The notes below the pieces were generated by a model that saw only the letters and a list, made by a program, of their open reading frames with translations, made no database searches and was not told the DNA's origin. The translations under genes were made by a program, and so were the position numbers. A stretch of 64,000 bases of DNA from Mya arenaria (lineage: Eukaryota > Mollusca > Bivalvia > Myida > Myidae), in the NCBI RefSeq assembly GCF_026914265.1, contig NC_069122.1, positions 33,283,473 through 33,347,472 of the forward strand, in the 5' to 3' direction. How positions within the stretch are numbered: position 1 is the first letter of the stretch; each line of letters opens with the position of its first letter. Of this stretch, positions 36,401 to 48,617 are shown piece by piece.

Positions 36401-39400
36401 ATATATTTTAATTAATTCATCATAAGGCTATGAAATATAAAGTGACCTACTTAGTGAAAACATTCTTTCAAGATGAAATTTTTAAAAACAACAACAATGC
36501 TGGGCCAAATAGTTCCAACATAAACTTATACAAAAAAGTGAGCAAAATAATACATATCTTTGTTGACGATGTTGTCCACATTAGCTTACTCAAACCTGAC
36601 TGCCAATGTAGCTGCATTACACCTCTTCGTCAACTCCACTGCAAAGGGCATCTCTTCTGGTTGGATGGCTGGCCACTTCTGGTACCGTGGATGCTGTAAC
36701 ATTGATATTTATATGAACAAATGATACAGTAACTTATTTCAAGAAATTAAATAAACAATTGTTTAACATGTGAATTAAGTAGTTATAAGCAAATATCATT
36801 CGAAATCAATTAAATGATGTTTATTAAACAAATATATTCATATGAATTAAATCAGTTTAATATTGTTTTGCACTCTCATTTCATGAGCCTTTCCTACCAG
36901 TTTAATTATTAACTACGTTTAGAATTATTCAAATGGAGCCCCTCCAATGTGAAACATTTCACATAAAAATATTATAATTTGACATACACCAAAATGAAAT
37001 AAACATTTTCTGCTACTTGGGTTCGGTTAAAGAAATCTTGGGAAAAATGCTGGTGCCTTTTAGCATTCTCACTGTAAGATTTCAAAAACCAACAGAAAAT
37101 GCCTTTTCAATTTTGGTGTATTTGGAAAAAAGAATCGTTCATTCGAAGAATCATTGATATGTTCAATAAAGTAATTGATTTAATAAGAACCGTCAAAAAT
37201 GTAATCCATATATTTTAATTAATTCATCATAAGGCTATGAAATATAAAGTGACCTACTTAGTGAAAACATTCTTTCAAGATGAATTTTAAAAACAACAAC
37301 AATGCTCGGCCAAATAGTTCCAACATAAACTTATACAAAAAAGTGAGCAAAATAATACATATCTTTGTTCATCATGTTGTCCACATTAGCTTACTCAAAC
37401 CTGACTGCCAATGTAGCTGCATTACACCTCTTCGCCAACTCCACTGCAAAGGTCATCTCTTCTGGTTGGATGGCTGGCCACCTGAGGTACCGTGGACGCT
37501 GTAACATTGATATTTATATGAACAACTGATACAGTAACTTACTTCAAGAAATTCAATAAACAATTGTTTAACATGTGAATTAAGTAGTTATAAGCAAATA
37601 TCATTCGAAATCAATTAAATGATGTGACAAATATATTCATATGAATTAAATCAGTTTAATATTGTTTTGCACTCTTATTTCATGAGCCTTTCCTACCAGT
37701 TTAATTATTAACCATGTTTAGACTTATTCAAATGGAGCCCCTCCAATGTGAAACATTTCACATAAAAATATTATAATTTGACATACACCAAAATGAAATA
37801 AACATTTTCTGCTACTTGGGTTCGGTTAAAGAAATCTTGGGAAAAATGCTGGTGCCTTTTAGCATTCTCACTGTAAGATTTCAAAAACCAACAGAAAATG
37901 CCTTTTCAATTTTGGTGTATTTGGAAAAAAGAATCGTTCATTCGAAGAATCATTGATATGTTCAATAAAGTAATTGATTTAATAAGAACCTTCAAAAATG
38001 TAATCCATATATTTTAATTAATTCATCATAAGGCTATGAAATATAAAGTGACCTACTTAGTGAAAACATTCTTTCAAGATGAAATTTTTAAAAACAACAA
38101 CAATGCTGGGCCAAATAGTTCCAACATAAACTTATACAAAAAAGTGAGCAAAATAATACATATCTTTGTTGACGATGTTGTCCACATTAGCTTACTCAAA
38201 CCTGACTGCCAATGTAGCTGCATTACACCTCTTCGTCAACTCCACTGCAAAGGGCATCTCTTCTGGTTGGATGGCTGGCCACTTCTGGTACCGTGGATGC
38301 TGTAACATTGATATTTATATGAACAAATGATACAGTAACTTATTTCAAGAAATTAAATAAACAATTGTTTAACATGTGAATTAAGTAGTTATAAGCAAAT
38401 ATCATTCGAAATCAATTAAATGATGTTTATTAAACAAATATATTCATATGAATTAAATCAGTTTAATATTGTTTTGCACTCTCATTTCATGAGCCTTTCC
38501 TACCAGTTTAATTATTAACTACGTTTAGAATTATTCAAATGGAGCCCCTCCAATGTGAAACATTTCACATAAAAATATTATAATTTGACATACACCAAAA
38601 TGAAATAAACATTTTCTGCTACTTGGGTTCGGTTAAAGAAATCTTGGGAAAAATGCTGGTGCCTTTTAGCATTCTCACTGTAAGATTTCAAAAACCAACA
38701 GAAAATGCCTTTTCAATTTTGGTGTATTTGGAAAAAAGAATCGTTCATTCGAAGAATCATTGATATGTTCAATAAAGTAATTGATTTAATAACAACCTTC
38801 AAAAATGTAATCCATATATTTTAATTAATTCATCATAAGGCTATGAAATATAAAGTGACCTACTTAGTGAAAACATTCTTTCAAGATGAATTTTAAAAAC
38901 AACAACAATGCTCGGCCAAATAGTAAAAACATAAACTTATACAAAAAAGTGAGCAAAATAATACATATCTTTGTTCATCATGTTGTCCACATTAGCTTAC
39001 TCAAACCTGACTGCCAATGTAGCTGCATTACACCTCTTCGCCAACTCCACTGCAAAGGGCATCTCTTCTGGTTGGATGGCTGGCCACCTGAGGTACCGTG
39101 GACGCTGTAACATTGATATTTATATGAACAACTGATACAGTAACTTACTTCAAGAAATTCAATAAACAATTGTTTAACATGTGAATTAAGTAGTTATAAG
39201 CAAATATCATTCGAAATCATTTAATTGATTAAACAAATATATTCATATGAATTAAATCAGTTTAATATTGTTTTGCACTCTTATTTCATGAGCCTTTCCT
39301 ACCAGTTTAATTATTAACCATGTTTAGACTTATTCAAATGGAGCCCCTCCAATGTGAAACATTTCACATAAAAATATTATAATTTGACATACACCAAAAT

Positions 39401-41580
39401 GAAATAAACATTTTCTGCTACTTGGGTTCGGTTAAAGAAATCTTGGGAAAAATGCTGGTGCCTTTTAGCATTCTCACTGTAAGATTTCAAAAACCAACAG
39501 AAAATGCCTTTTCAATTTTGGTGTATTTGGAAAAAAGAATCGTTCATTCGAAAAATCATTGATATGTTTAATAAAGTAATTGATTTAATAAGAACCTTCA
39601 AAAATGTAATCCATATATTTTAATTATTCATTATAAGGCTATGAAATATAAAGTGACCTACTTAGTGAAAACATTCTTTCAAGATGAAATTTTTAAAAAC
39701 AACAACAATGCTGGGCCAAATAGTTCCAACATAAACTTATACAAAAAAGTGAGCAAAATAATACATATCTTTGTTGACGATGTTGTCCACATTAGCTTAC
39801 TCAAACCTGACTGCCAATGTAGCTGCATTACACCTCTTCGCCAACTCCACTGCAAAGGGCATCTCTTCTGGTTGGATGGCTGGCCACTTCTGGTACCGTG
39901 GATGCTGTAACATTGATATTTATATGAACAAATGATACAGTAACTTATTTCAAGAAATTAAATAAACAATTGTTTAACATGTGAATTAAGTAGTTATAAG
40001 CAAATATCATTCGAAATCAATTAAATGATGTTTATTAAACAAATATATTCATATGAATTAAATCAGTTTAATATTGTTTTGCACTCTCATTTCATGAGCC
40101 TTTCCTACCAGTTTAATTATTAACTACGTTTAGACTTATTCAAATGGAGCCCCTCCAATGTGAAACATTTCACATAAAAATATTATAATTTGACATACAC
40201 CAAAATGAAATAAACATTTTCTGCTACTTGGGTTCGGTTAAAGAAATCTTGGGAAAAATGCTGGTGCCTTTTAGCATTCTCACTGTAAGATTTCAAAAAC
40301 CAACAGAAAATGCCTTTTCAATTTTGGTGTATTTGGAAAAAAGAATCGTTCATTCGAAGAATCATTGATATGTTCAATAAAGTAATTGATTTAATAACAA
40401 CCTTCAAAAATGTAATCCATATATTTTAATTAATTCATCATAAGGCTATGAAATATAAAGTGACCTACTTAGTGAAAACATTCTTTCAAGATGAATTTTA
40501 AAAACAACAACAATGCTCGGCCAAATAGTAAAAACATAAACTTATACAAAAAAGTGAGCAAAATAATACATATCTTTGTTCATCATGTTGTCCACATTAG
40601 CTTACTCAAACCTGACTGCCAATGTAGCTGCATTACACCTCTTCGCCAACTCCACTGCAAAGGGCATCTCTTCTGGTTGGATGGCTGGCCACCTGAGGTA
40701 CCGTGGACGCTGTAACATTGATATTTATATGAACAACTGATACAGTAACTTACTTCAAGAAATTCAATAAACAATTGTTTAACATGTGAATTAAGTAGTT
40801 ATAAGCAAATATCATTCGAAATCAATTAAATGATGTGACAAATATATTCATATGAATTAAATCAGTTTAATATTGTTTTGCACTCTTATTTCATGAGCCT
40901 TTCCTACCAGTTTAATTATTAACCATGTTTAGACTTATTCAAATGGAGCCCCTCCAATGTGAAACATTTCACATAAAAATATTATAATTTGACATACACC
41001 AAAATGAAATAAACATTTTCTGCTACTTGGGTTCGGTTAAAGAAATCTTGGGAAAAATGCTGGTGCCTTTTAGCATTCTCACTGTAAGATTTCAAAAACC
41101 AACAGAAAATGCCTTTTCAATTTTGGTGTATTTGGAAAAAAGAATCGTTCATTCGAAAAATCATTGATATGTTTAATAAAGTAATTGATTTAATAAGAAC
41201 CTTCAAAAATGTAATCCATATATTTTAATTATTCATTATAAGGCTATGAAATATAAAGTGACCTACTTAGTGAAAACATTCTTTCAAGATGAAATTTTTA
41301 AAAACAACAACAATGCTGGGCCAAATAGTTCCAACATAAACTTATACAAAAAAGTGAGCAAAATAATACATATCTTTGTTGACGATGTTGTCCACATTAG
41401 CTTACTCAAACCTGACTGCCAATGTAGCTGCATTACACCTCTTCGCCAACTCCACTGCAAAGGGCATCTCTTCTGGTTGGATGGCTGGCCACTTCTGGTA
41501 CCGTGGATGCTGTAACATTGATATTTATATGAAAAACTGATGCAGTAACTTATTTCAAGAAATTGAATAAACAATTTTTT
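33454..41580 (-). repeat. 803-bp satellite, right arm: alternating A/B dimer
   Basis: Ten complete units in strict A-B alternation, preceded by the remainder of the unit cut by the transposon. The dimer period is 1606 bp (equivalent positions 34068, 35674, 37280, 38886; then 1605 to 40491). Copies are almost identical, differing by single bases such as AGTTCC/AGTAAA. Each unit holds the 98-bp module on the minus strand (A: RPRYLRWPAI; B: HPRYQKWPAI), with acceptor and donor words kept. The plus-strand 74-89-residue frames through each unit are chance frames. The homogeneity of spacer and module alike points to recent tandem amplification. Confidence 0.93.
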
Positions 41581-42191
41581 AACAAGAGCTGTCCTAGGAC
41601 AGCGCTCTCGACTACACTGTTTTGACTTAGTAGGGAATACAACAAATATGTAATATTTCCAAGTTTGGTCTTTTTATGTCAAACCTAACTAAAACTAAAA
41701 TTATTGATACAGAAGGTGACTTTGATGCTGCATTGAATGAAGGGTATAGAAGTGTTTTTATTAAAATCCCAACTTGCCATAATATTTAACCAGCCCTAAA
41801 ACTTAAACATAAGTTAATCAGGGGCCATAACTTGTATTAAGGATAATATGGAGTTATGTAACCTCAATGTATGATGATCCTGAACCTGAAGTATCAAGTC
41901 AATTGAACGAAGGGTAAAGAAGTTATAGAAGTTATTAATAAATATCCCAATCTGCCCTAAAACCAAAGTTCCATAGTCAATCAGGTGCCATAATTTGTAT
42001 AAAGGGTAATATGGAGATATCTAACCTCATTAAGTGATGGCCATGAACAACTGTGTGAAGTATTAAGTCAATTGAATGAAGGGTATTGGACTTATTGTGA
42101 AAATCCCAACTTGCCCTAAAACTTTAACCGGACGCCAACGCTTGGGCGAGTAGTATAGCCCTCCTTATTCTTTGAAAAGTCGAGCTAAAAA
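41581..42191 (+). repeat. AACAAGAGCTGTC dispersed element, short copy
   Basis: Starts AACAAGAGCTGTCCTAGGAC and ends CGAGCTAAAAA, bounding the right edge of the satellite. It contains about three tandem sub-blocks of roughly 120-150 bp with 'GAATGAAGGGTATAGAAG' and 'TAATATGGAGTTATGTAACC'. The latter is the reverse complement of the copy in the THAP intron (6922-8092). Confidence 0.75.
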
Positions 42192-42308
42192 TGAATAATT
42201 TTCTAAATTTGAAGGGGCATTACATGAAAACTGTTAAAGATACCATGATAAGTTAGTGATTGTAAGCATTTTTCTCATCATTCTCATACACTACATATTT
42301 ATGCTCAC

Positions 42309-42425
42309 CTGATTAAGTCCAGCTATCAAGCCATTGGACGTCAGTAAGCTGTCACCCATAGCACTCTCCACCGAAAGGAGCATCTTTTCTTGTTGGTTGG
42401 TTGGACACTTCCAGTACCATAGATG
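42309..42425 (-). CDS. Possible exon, diverged member of the satellite module family
   Basis: On the minus strand a GCTTCAG acceptor precedes a 117-bp open stretch ending AATCAG|GTGAGC, a near-perfect donor. It reads HLWYWKCPTNQQEKM and goes on for 39 codons without a stop. The opening aligns with HPRYQKWPAIQPEEM of the satellite modules. Its length is a multiple of three. Unlike the satellite it is single copy, so it may be closer to the ancestral exon. Function unknown. Confidence 0.4.
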
Positions 42426-43849
42426 CTGAAGCATTGAATAGAAACTTCCATTTTTAAAAAAACACATTAAATTAAAACAACTATCATACTTTTAAAAACA
42501 AACGGTAAATGCTGGGTGACCCAATTACTGCTAGTGTAACAATTTGTGTCTTTTGGAGTGAAATTAACAGTAAAAGATGCATTCATGGTTAAGATATATA
42601 AATGCTATTGATAGCATAGCATAGCATATAATTTATTTACAACTGTATGCAAAACATACATGTTTACACACTTTATTTCAACCCAGAGTGATCCCCCATT
42701 ATTTATTTTTTTTTTGGGGGGGGGGGGAGGGACCTATATGTAATGATATTTGTTGATCTATCAGAAAAGGATGTTTACAAATTATTCCGAAACTGACCTA
42801 TATTCAATAAAACCTCTACCCAAGTCATGCATAAATTAACTGAAATAAGAAAATAATTCCAAACTTTTGAAGTAATTCTGGCGTTCTGAACACACCATAT
42901 GCAGAATATTATGTAATTTAATGATTCTGCTTACTGTATACACATTGGACAGAAAAGAGTCACCATTCCCAAAAATTTTGACCAAGTTTTTCAGCTGAAA
43001 GTTACTGTAAGTAAACAAATGCAACAGAAACGACGAAGAAACATCTATGCATGTGAACATCTTTTTTTTATCATTCATAGCAAAAGGATTGCTGCCATAA
43101 TAGAAACATAGACCAAATATTAAAATAAAAGTTGTAATAAACAAATATTGTTGAAAATAATTTAGATATGTGTTCATTAAACTTAGTGTCAAGAGTTTGG
43201 GGACTGATTTAAATAAAAAAATATTGCTGCAGAGCAATTGCAAACACTATTCTTTTTCATCTTATACATTCTAGAGTTTCAATGGAGTCAGAGCCCCTGT
43301 TGCTGATTTAAATGCAAAAAGACAGTAAGTAAATACTTTCAAAAAATATTCTTGCGAAACTTTTCGCGGAAATATGTGACATAACTCATATATTCAACCA
43401 AAAGTTAAGTTAACACTCCAACACATTTCAAATACTAGAGAAGTACTTGAAACAACATATGAAACTAGTATAGACCGCAATGACTGTAAAAAAATAAAAC
43501 AATCGAAATGATATGGCGAAGTGACATACCTAGCAGAAACTTGAAAACAAAATATGGCCGAATCAACCGAGGCAGTCAACAGTTTTGAATAAAATAGCAT
43601 TTCAAAAGTTGTCCCCCTTGATCTACATTTTAAACACTGGGCTCCAATCGGAACACATCGCCCAGTTTCCATCAGGAGTCATCTCGAAGCTTGCCGGGGA
43701 TGGCCGAGTTGTAAAGATTAGCGGAGCTCTACAATTATTTATCATGAACTTTCATAATCACCATCCAACATCCTTATTATCGGTGAACAAGCTATATTCA
43801 TTATATAATTTACGTATTTGCAGGTATTCATACACTATGCTATTCTAAC
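42426..43849. other. Region between two candidate minus-strand exons
   Basis: AT-rich with a G tract at 42716-42727. A 135-codon minus-strand frame at 42836-43243 is rich in F, L and S and matches no family I know; its composition is that of translated AT-rich DNA. Confidence 0.4.
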
Positions 43850-43957
43850 CTTTTCCCCAGTCCAGCCACCGAGCCATTGCGTCATAGCCAACTCCAGTGC
43901 GAAGGGCATCACTTCAAGTAGCTGTTGGATGTTTGGACGCTTCCGGTACCGTGGACG
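43850..43957 (-). CDS. Possible exon, second single-copy module relative
   Basis: On the minus strand a GATGTTTCAG acceptor is followed by 108 bp ending GAAAAG|GTTAGA. It is open in the same phase as the satellite module: RPRYRKRPNIQQLLEVMPF then ALELAMTQW. It shares RPRY and MPFA-ELA with the satellite modules. It is a multiple of three and could splice in phase to the exon at 42425. No family recognised. Confidence 0.4.
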
Positions 43958-44187
43958 CTGAAACATCAAATCGATTATGATTTCTAATATTCAATTAATG
44001 TATAGAAGAAATAAACTAAGTCAGATTTCTCATTTTATTCTTATTGATAAACTCATGAAATAAAAAGTGACATATTTAGTGAAAACATTCAAATTTCTGA
44101 TCGACTTACAGTGCGAAACTTTTACCGTTAAACTTCCGTTATAACGTAAAATACAAAAGAGAGGTTTTGGGCTTTTAGAACACATAC

Positions 44188-44307
44188 CTTTTATTGATGT
44201 TGTTTCGACGGCTACTGGTCAGATCAGGTGTATTGGTCGTTGGAGTGCGTCAGGCGTTAGAGGGCGGCAACGGATCGCGGGGGAGACGTCAGCGACTGTT
44301 ATATATA
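44188..44307 (-). promoter_or_regulatory. Candidate promoter and first exon for the module locus
   Basis: On the minus strand a TATATATAA box (44307-44299) is followed by a TGACGTC half CRE-like site and a GC- and CpG-rich stretch ending AATAAAAG|GTATGTG, a strong donor, at 44188. The exon would be non-coding or nearly so, as I see no useful ATG. Its position just upstream of the two module-type exons suggests the start of a transcript running left. No transcript evidence. Confidence 0.35.
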
Positions 44308-45706
44308 AAATATCTAAAATAATTATAGACAGAGCACACCGACAACAAAATCGTTTGATATAGATATAGCTGACACTCTTGTTAATTTTTGCTATTCAGC
44401 TTGTCCTTTTAAAATAATCCGATATTCAGAACGATTTGTTTAACAACAGCAATTGGCAGAAAAACACAAACTCAACAGAAACAGTTCGGCATTATCCTAC
44501 AAAACATTAAATCTTAGCAAGAAAAATGGATGTAAACCACACAAACAAATACCTGCAAACATGGTCTTGCTGACTGCCAATATGGAAGGTCATTCTTTGT
44601 TCGTTTCCCGCGTTCAACTGAGCAAAATACGTCCAAGACTGTGACATGTGCATGCAAGGCTAACCACAAACGACTCCGTTCACTCAAACCTAGTTGTACA
44701 TATGTCCGCGGGCTAGAAAGCATTGTTCGGTTACTTTATAATCATTACACAGTGTATTTTGTAAAGATACTTTAACTGAGAGTGATCGCTGTCCATGCAC
44801 GGATTACTTTAATTGCACCTAATTATCATGAGCTGTCATTGCGGGGCGTAGTTAAATTATGCGTGTATCTTATGTTAGACAATATATAAGTTTGGGGCCA
44901 ACTTTCGCCCGTATAATACATTCCATTTTTGTATAATATTAAAACACAAAAATAAATATTTTATACATGTTTCATGTTGGTATTGTATGTCGGTGATGCA
45001 TGCCGCAGAGCGATGGCTAAACTATAACACACCGAAGACCGAGTTAATTGATCTCTCTTGTGCACCCTCGAGCGAAGCTACATCAATTGTGCAGGACCGT
45101 CCAGTTAGGTGGGTGAAAGGGAATGCCCCCCATATATTCTCCTTATCAGCAGTCAGTAAGCAGCACCTTTTCAAATGATACCATCATTGTACAGGCATAC
45201 AAAATGTTATCATTACCCGTATTAGTATTGGTGGATGACTAGCTAATTCGTACATTTGTAATACGGAACATGACTCAATTCATATCCATTTTAGGTATAT
45301 TACTAAATTTGGTTTCCTAAAAACGCTTTTATTAAAATACTAAAGACAGAATGATCCAGGGTGTGCGTCTGTTTTTTCGCAGTTTTTGCGCATTTGTCCG
45401 AATCAAAATTCACTAGGGCTGTCTGTCGTAAATTCCAGTAAGTTTTAAAAAAGCGTCGGTATATTTATCCGTACTGATAAGCAGACAAATTTTAAATCTG
45501 TATAAAATTACTGTACCGTCGAAGAAATCTTTGGCTGTGAAAGATGCTCTTCTTCATTTCTTCTGTTCTTAATAAACACTGGACCCATCACGCACGTCTC
45601 CGTCTCAAGTTAAGGTCTTCCCTGAATATTTTCTGCAACATTCTATAACTCATATCCATTTCCATACTACGATCCCATAAAGTTGCTGACCGATCTTTTT
45701 CAGTCA
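44308..45706. other. Unassigned intergenic DNA
   Basis: More CpG than the rest of the window but with no exon I can support. Frames on both strands at 44453-44644 and 44987-45178 lack splice context and family resemblance. Confidence 0.4.
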
Positions 45707-46030
45707 TTACATTAATTTAATCAATATTACTGTTTGTACACCAGGCACCTTGGTGACCGTGTCGTTCTTCGGCCTTGACACTATCTCTCCCCTCTCGAAA
45801 AGGTTTGTGCCACTTGTACACCAGCGCGCGACAGTCACTTGTTTCCGGCCGACGACTGCTCCATCATAGTTTTTGTCTTCTGTAGCGTTTGTCAGAGATT
45901 CACGCAAACTTTTATGATTGCGCATTGCTTGACTTCCTGACGTGAATGTCCTTTCCAGAGTTGATGTTGTCTCCATTGACATCGTTGCTGAATCCTGCGT
46001 AAACGCCCATTTAGTCCAAATATCTGACAT
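45707..46030 (-). CDS. Possible first exon of an unknown gene
   Basis: A 107-codon minus-strand frame starting MSDIWTKWAFTQDSATMS, rich in Thr, Ser and charged residues with little low-complexity sequence, unlike the surrounding translated noise. A CACCAAG|GTGCCT donor-like site lies near its end, so the last dozen codons may be intronic. A full CRE palindrome lies 14 bp upstream of the ATG. I do not recognise the product and found no second exon. Confidence 0.35.
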   Translation of the reverse strand: MSDIWTKWAFTQDSATMSMETTSTLERTFTSGSQAMRNHKSLRESLTNATEDKNYDGAVVGRKQVTVARWCTSGTNLFERGEIVSRPKNDTVTKVPGVQTVILIKLM

Positions 46031-46043
46031 AAGATGTTGATGA

Positions 46044-46051
46044 TGACGTCA
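46044..46051. promoter_or_regulatory. TGACGTCA palindrome (CRE type)
   Basis: A perfect CREB/ATF consensus 14 bp upstream of the candidate minus-strand start codon at 46030. A single 8-bp match can occur by chance. Confidence 0.4.
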
Positions 46052-46959
46052 TGTATTAATTTTGACGTTTTTTTTGCAGAAAATTGACTCACATATGTAA
46101 TCAAACGTTTGATCTAAAAATGCGTCTCCAAGGTTTGAGCTGCTTCAAGATCATGTACTGAGTAATGCTATGACAATGTATTCTCTCAATTTATATTGAT
46201 ATCATGTATAATTTGTTAAGTTATGGATATGACATGTATAATTTGAGAGAAATATTTTCTCAATGTATATCAATCGGTCATTTACATCCAGTTCGAGCCA
46301 ACGAGGAATTCGATCTAAATTGCCCAAATGATTTCTCTGCTTGGTTGATGTAATTGCCCCAAATATAGTATACGTTAGCCTTTAAAATTATACATAATAT
46401 CAATATAATGTGAAATGCATTTTAAAGAACATGTGTAAATGTACAAACACATATATTTTCTAGTTCGCCAGGTCATATAATAATGAATATAAACCATTCA
46501 TCTACGGACCAACCCTCTCATCAACCATCTTCTTTGGATATTAACAAGCCTTCTTTCGGTCTGTTTTTCTTCATCTGGGAATCTGGGAGACCGCGGTCTG
46601 CAGTTGTGACCTTCAACAAACAGGAAAAGCATAAAATGTGTGTGAAATGAAAAGGTTGAGTTGTAGCAGGATTATATGCCCACAACTATATTCAAAATGG
46701 TAAATGAAACCGCAAAGCCAGTTTAATGAGAGTTGAATAATTATTAGATCGTATATATAGAATTGTGTAAACAAAAATCAGTAGGACAGCACTGTATCCT
46801 TAAGTCATCATTATTGTAACACCTTTTCAGCAAGTGCTGATAATAAATTAATAAAAACATCAATTTCCATCACTAAATCTTGTAGATAAATTCAGCCAAT
46901 TGCGCGAATAAAATGAAACATAACTCGCACACACATAAATTAGTGTCTAACATTTGGTA
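46052..46959. other. Intergenic, with a partial TTCGAGCCAACGAGG repeat
   Basis: The stretch 46240-46320 (CAATCGGTCATTTACATC, GTTCGAGCCAACGAGGAATT) is a reverse-oriented partial copy of the short MITE at 46960. At 46331-46390 begins a block repeated near 48013-48080. No exon supported. Confidence 0.5.
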
Positions 46960-47087
46960 AATACAGTCGAACCCCGTTGGCTCGAGTTCGTTTGACTCGA
47001 ATTCCTCGTTGGCTCGAACTAGATGTAAATGACCGATTGATATACACTGAAGGAAAATATTTTTCCGCAACGGGGTTCGACCGTATT
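46960..47087. mobile_element. Short MITE with AATACAGTCGAACCCCGTTG ends
   Basis: A 128-bp element: AATACAGTCGAACCCCGTTG on the left, CAACGGGGTTCGACCGTATT on the right, inverted with one mismatch. The inside has a repeated GTTGGCTCGA / TTTGACTCGA word. It looks like a family I recall as abundant in bivalves. Confidence 0.85.
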
Positions 47088-48617
47088 ATTGTTTGATTTG
47101 TTAGTATACCCGGTGCCTCAATGTTCTCCGTTAAATAAGATACACTGAAACTAAGGACGAAACTAAGCAGAAAGTGTAGACCTGAAACTACATACAAAAC
47201 GAGCCGATTAGTGTCAAAGTTTGTAAGGATTCACTTGAGGATATCTTCGGAGCACACTCGTACTACATACCCCACCACAGACTCACTGAACTCGAAAAAT
47301 TTCGCTAATGTAGAAAAAAGAGGAGCGTATATACTTGCGAAGTATTTGTGAATACACGGTGAACAGATTGTATTTCTTATTTTGCAATTCAAAATTTTAC
47401 AAGTCAGCGAACCATTCGTATTTAAAGTAAATTCATGGCCGATTGATAACATTCTAATTAAAACTTGTAATAAAGATCTCGCTGGTTCATCCCCGCCCCA
47501 CAAGTAGCATATACATGTTTTTAAACGAGGTCACAATGGTATCATAGAAAAACAGTGATATGTCTGAAACCGGTTTGAATTCTGTAAACCATAGGGTCGG
47601 TGGAACTTTTACATCTGAAATCAGTGAGTGGAAAAAGGTCTTTGAAATTCTAGGTGCGATCTTTGGCTCGGCCTGGCGTGTAAAGAAGCAAGCCAGTAAG
47701 ATTGCAGAAGTTACTGTTTATTCCCAATGTCACCTCGGTGTTTTATTCTAAGGACTGTTGATCCTATTACTGATACAATTTGATGTTGAATTGTTGCCAG
47801 AGTCAACTTCAAAGTTGAAAATTGTATCTTGGAGTATATTTCCAACTGGTTTGACATTTATACACCAGCACATGCTATTGTATATACAGAGATTTTCACT
47901 CTTTTCATCATTGACTTATTATCTTCAAAATGACATTTTACACAGTTTATATGCGATATTGCGTCAGAGAGAGCCTTGCCTATTATATTTGGAAGCCGAA
48001 GTCTTTAAAAACTAAGAACGATTACTCTGCATGGTTGATGTATTTGCCAAAAATATAGTATACGTTAGCCTTTAAAATGGCGTCCTGGCAACAGACGCGG
48101 ATTTACTTTAAATAACTTTCATGTGTACATCTTACTGGTAGGTTGTATTGAGATTCTTTAATATCAGAATTATAAACCAAAAATTGATTATGTTGTTTAT
48201 AAGACGGATAAATATATTATTCTATGGAAAGCTACTGAATTATCACTATGTTTATTGTGACAGGTGCCCGTTTAATAAGGGTTTCTGTGTGGGTGGGGTA
48301 AGGTAAATAAATGTCAGAATTTTGAATAATATATCTTTACTATTAAATATTTATATTGACAATCACATTTTATCTTTTTACTTGTAATTCACAATAACCT
48401 GTCTTGTTTGTATATATATTTGCATGACAAATATAGATATTGTACTATGAATGTATCTTTGCCCAGTCTGCTGCATGATTATTAAGGTTGGACCGCCACT
48501 GGCAAGGAGACATGCTGTACCAGTTTTGAGACCTGTATCAAAGTTGTCTATGGACAGCTGTAATTTAATCATATATACTCATAACTGTTACCAACAACCT
48601 TTACACGATAAGATTTT
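47088..48617. other. Unassigned intergenic DNA
   Basis: A plus-strand frame from 47560 (MSETGLNSVNHRVGG) with a GCCA|GTAAGA donor-like site is the only mildly exon-like feature. The rest is AT-rich. Confidence 0.4.

Noticed and set aside
33454..41580. Recurrent plus-strand frames of 74-89 codons starting MNFKNNNN or MKYKVTYL in every satellite unit
   Set aside because: They recur only because the satellite recurs. Composition is that of AT-rich DNA, they cross conserved splice-like words of the minus strand, and they resemble no family.
42836..43243. 135-codon minus-strand frame with hydrophobic stretches
   Set aside because: Rich in F, L, S and N as expected from AT-rich DNA; no splice context, no recognised membrane protein pattern.
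43695..43735. ATGGCCGAGTTGTAAAGATT resembles the D-arm of a tRNA
   Set aside because: No B-box, anticodon arm or acceptor stem follows. The same words near 49055 and 49110 also lack them.
47560..47751. Plus-strand frame MSETGLNSVN with a GTAAGA donor-like site
   Set aside because: Short, no homology I can name, no partner exon in phase found downstream; noted only in the gap entry.
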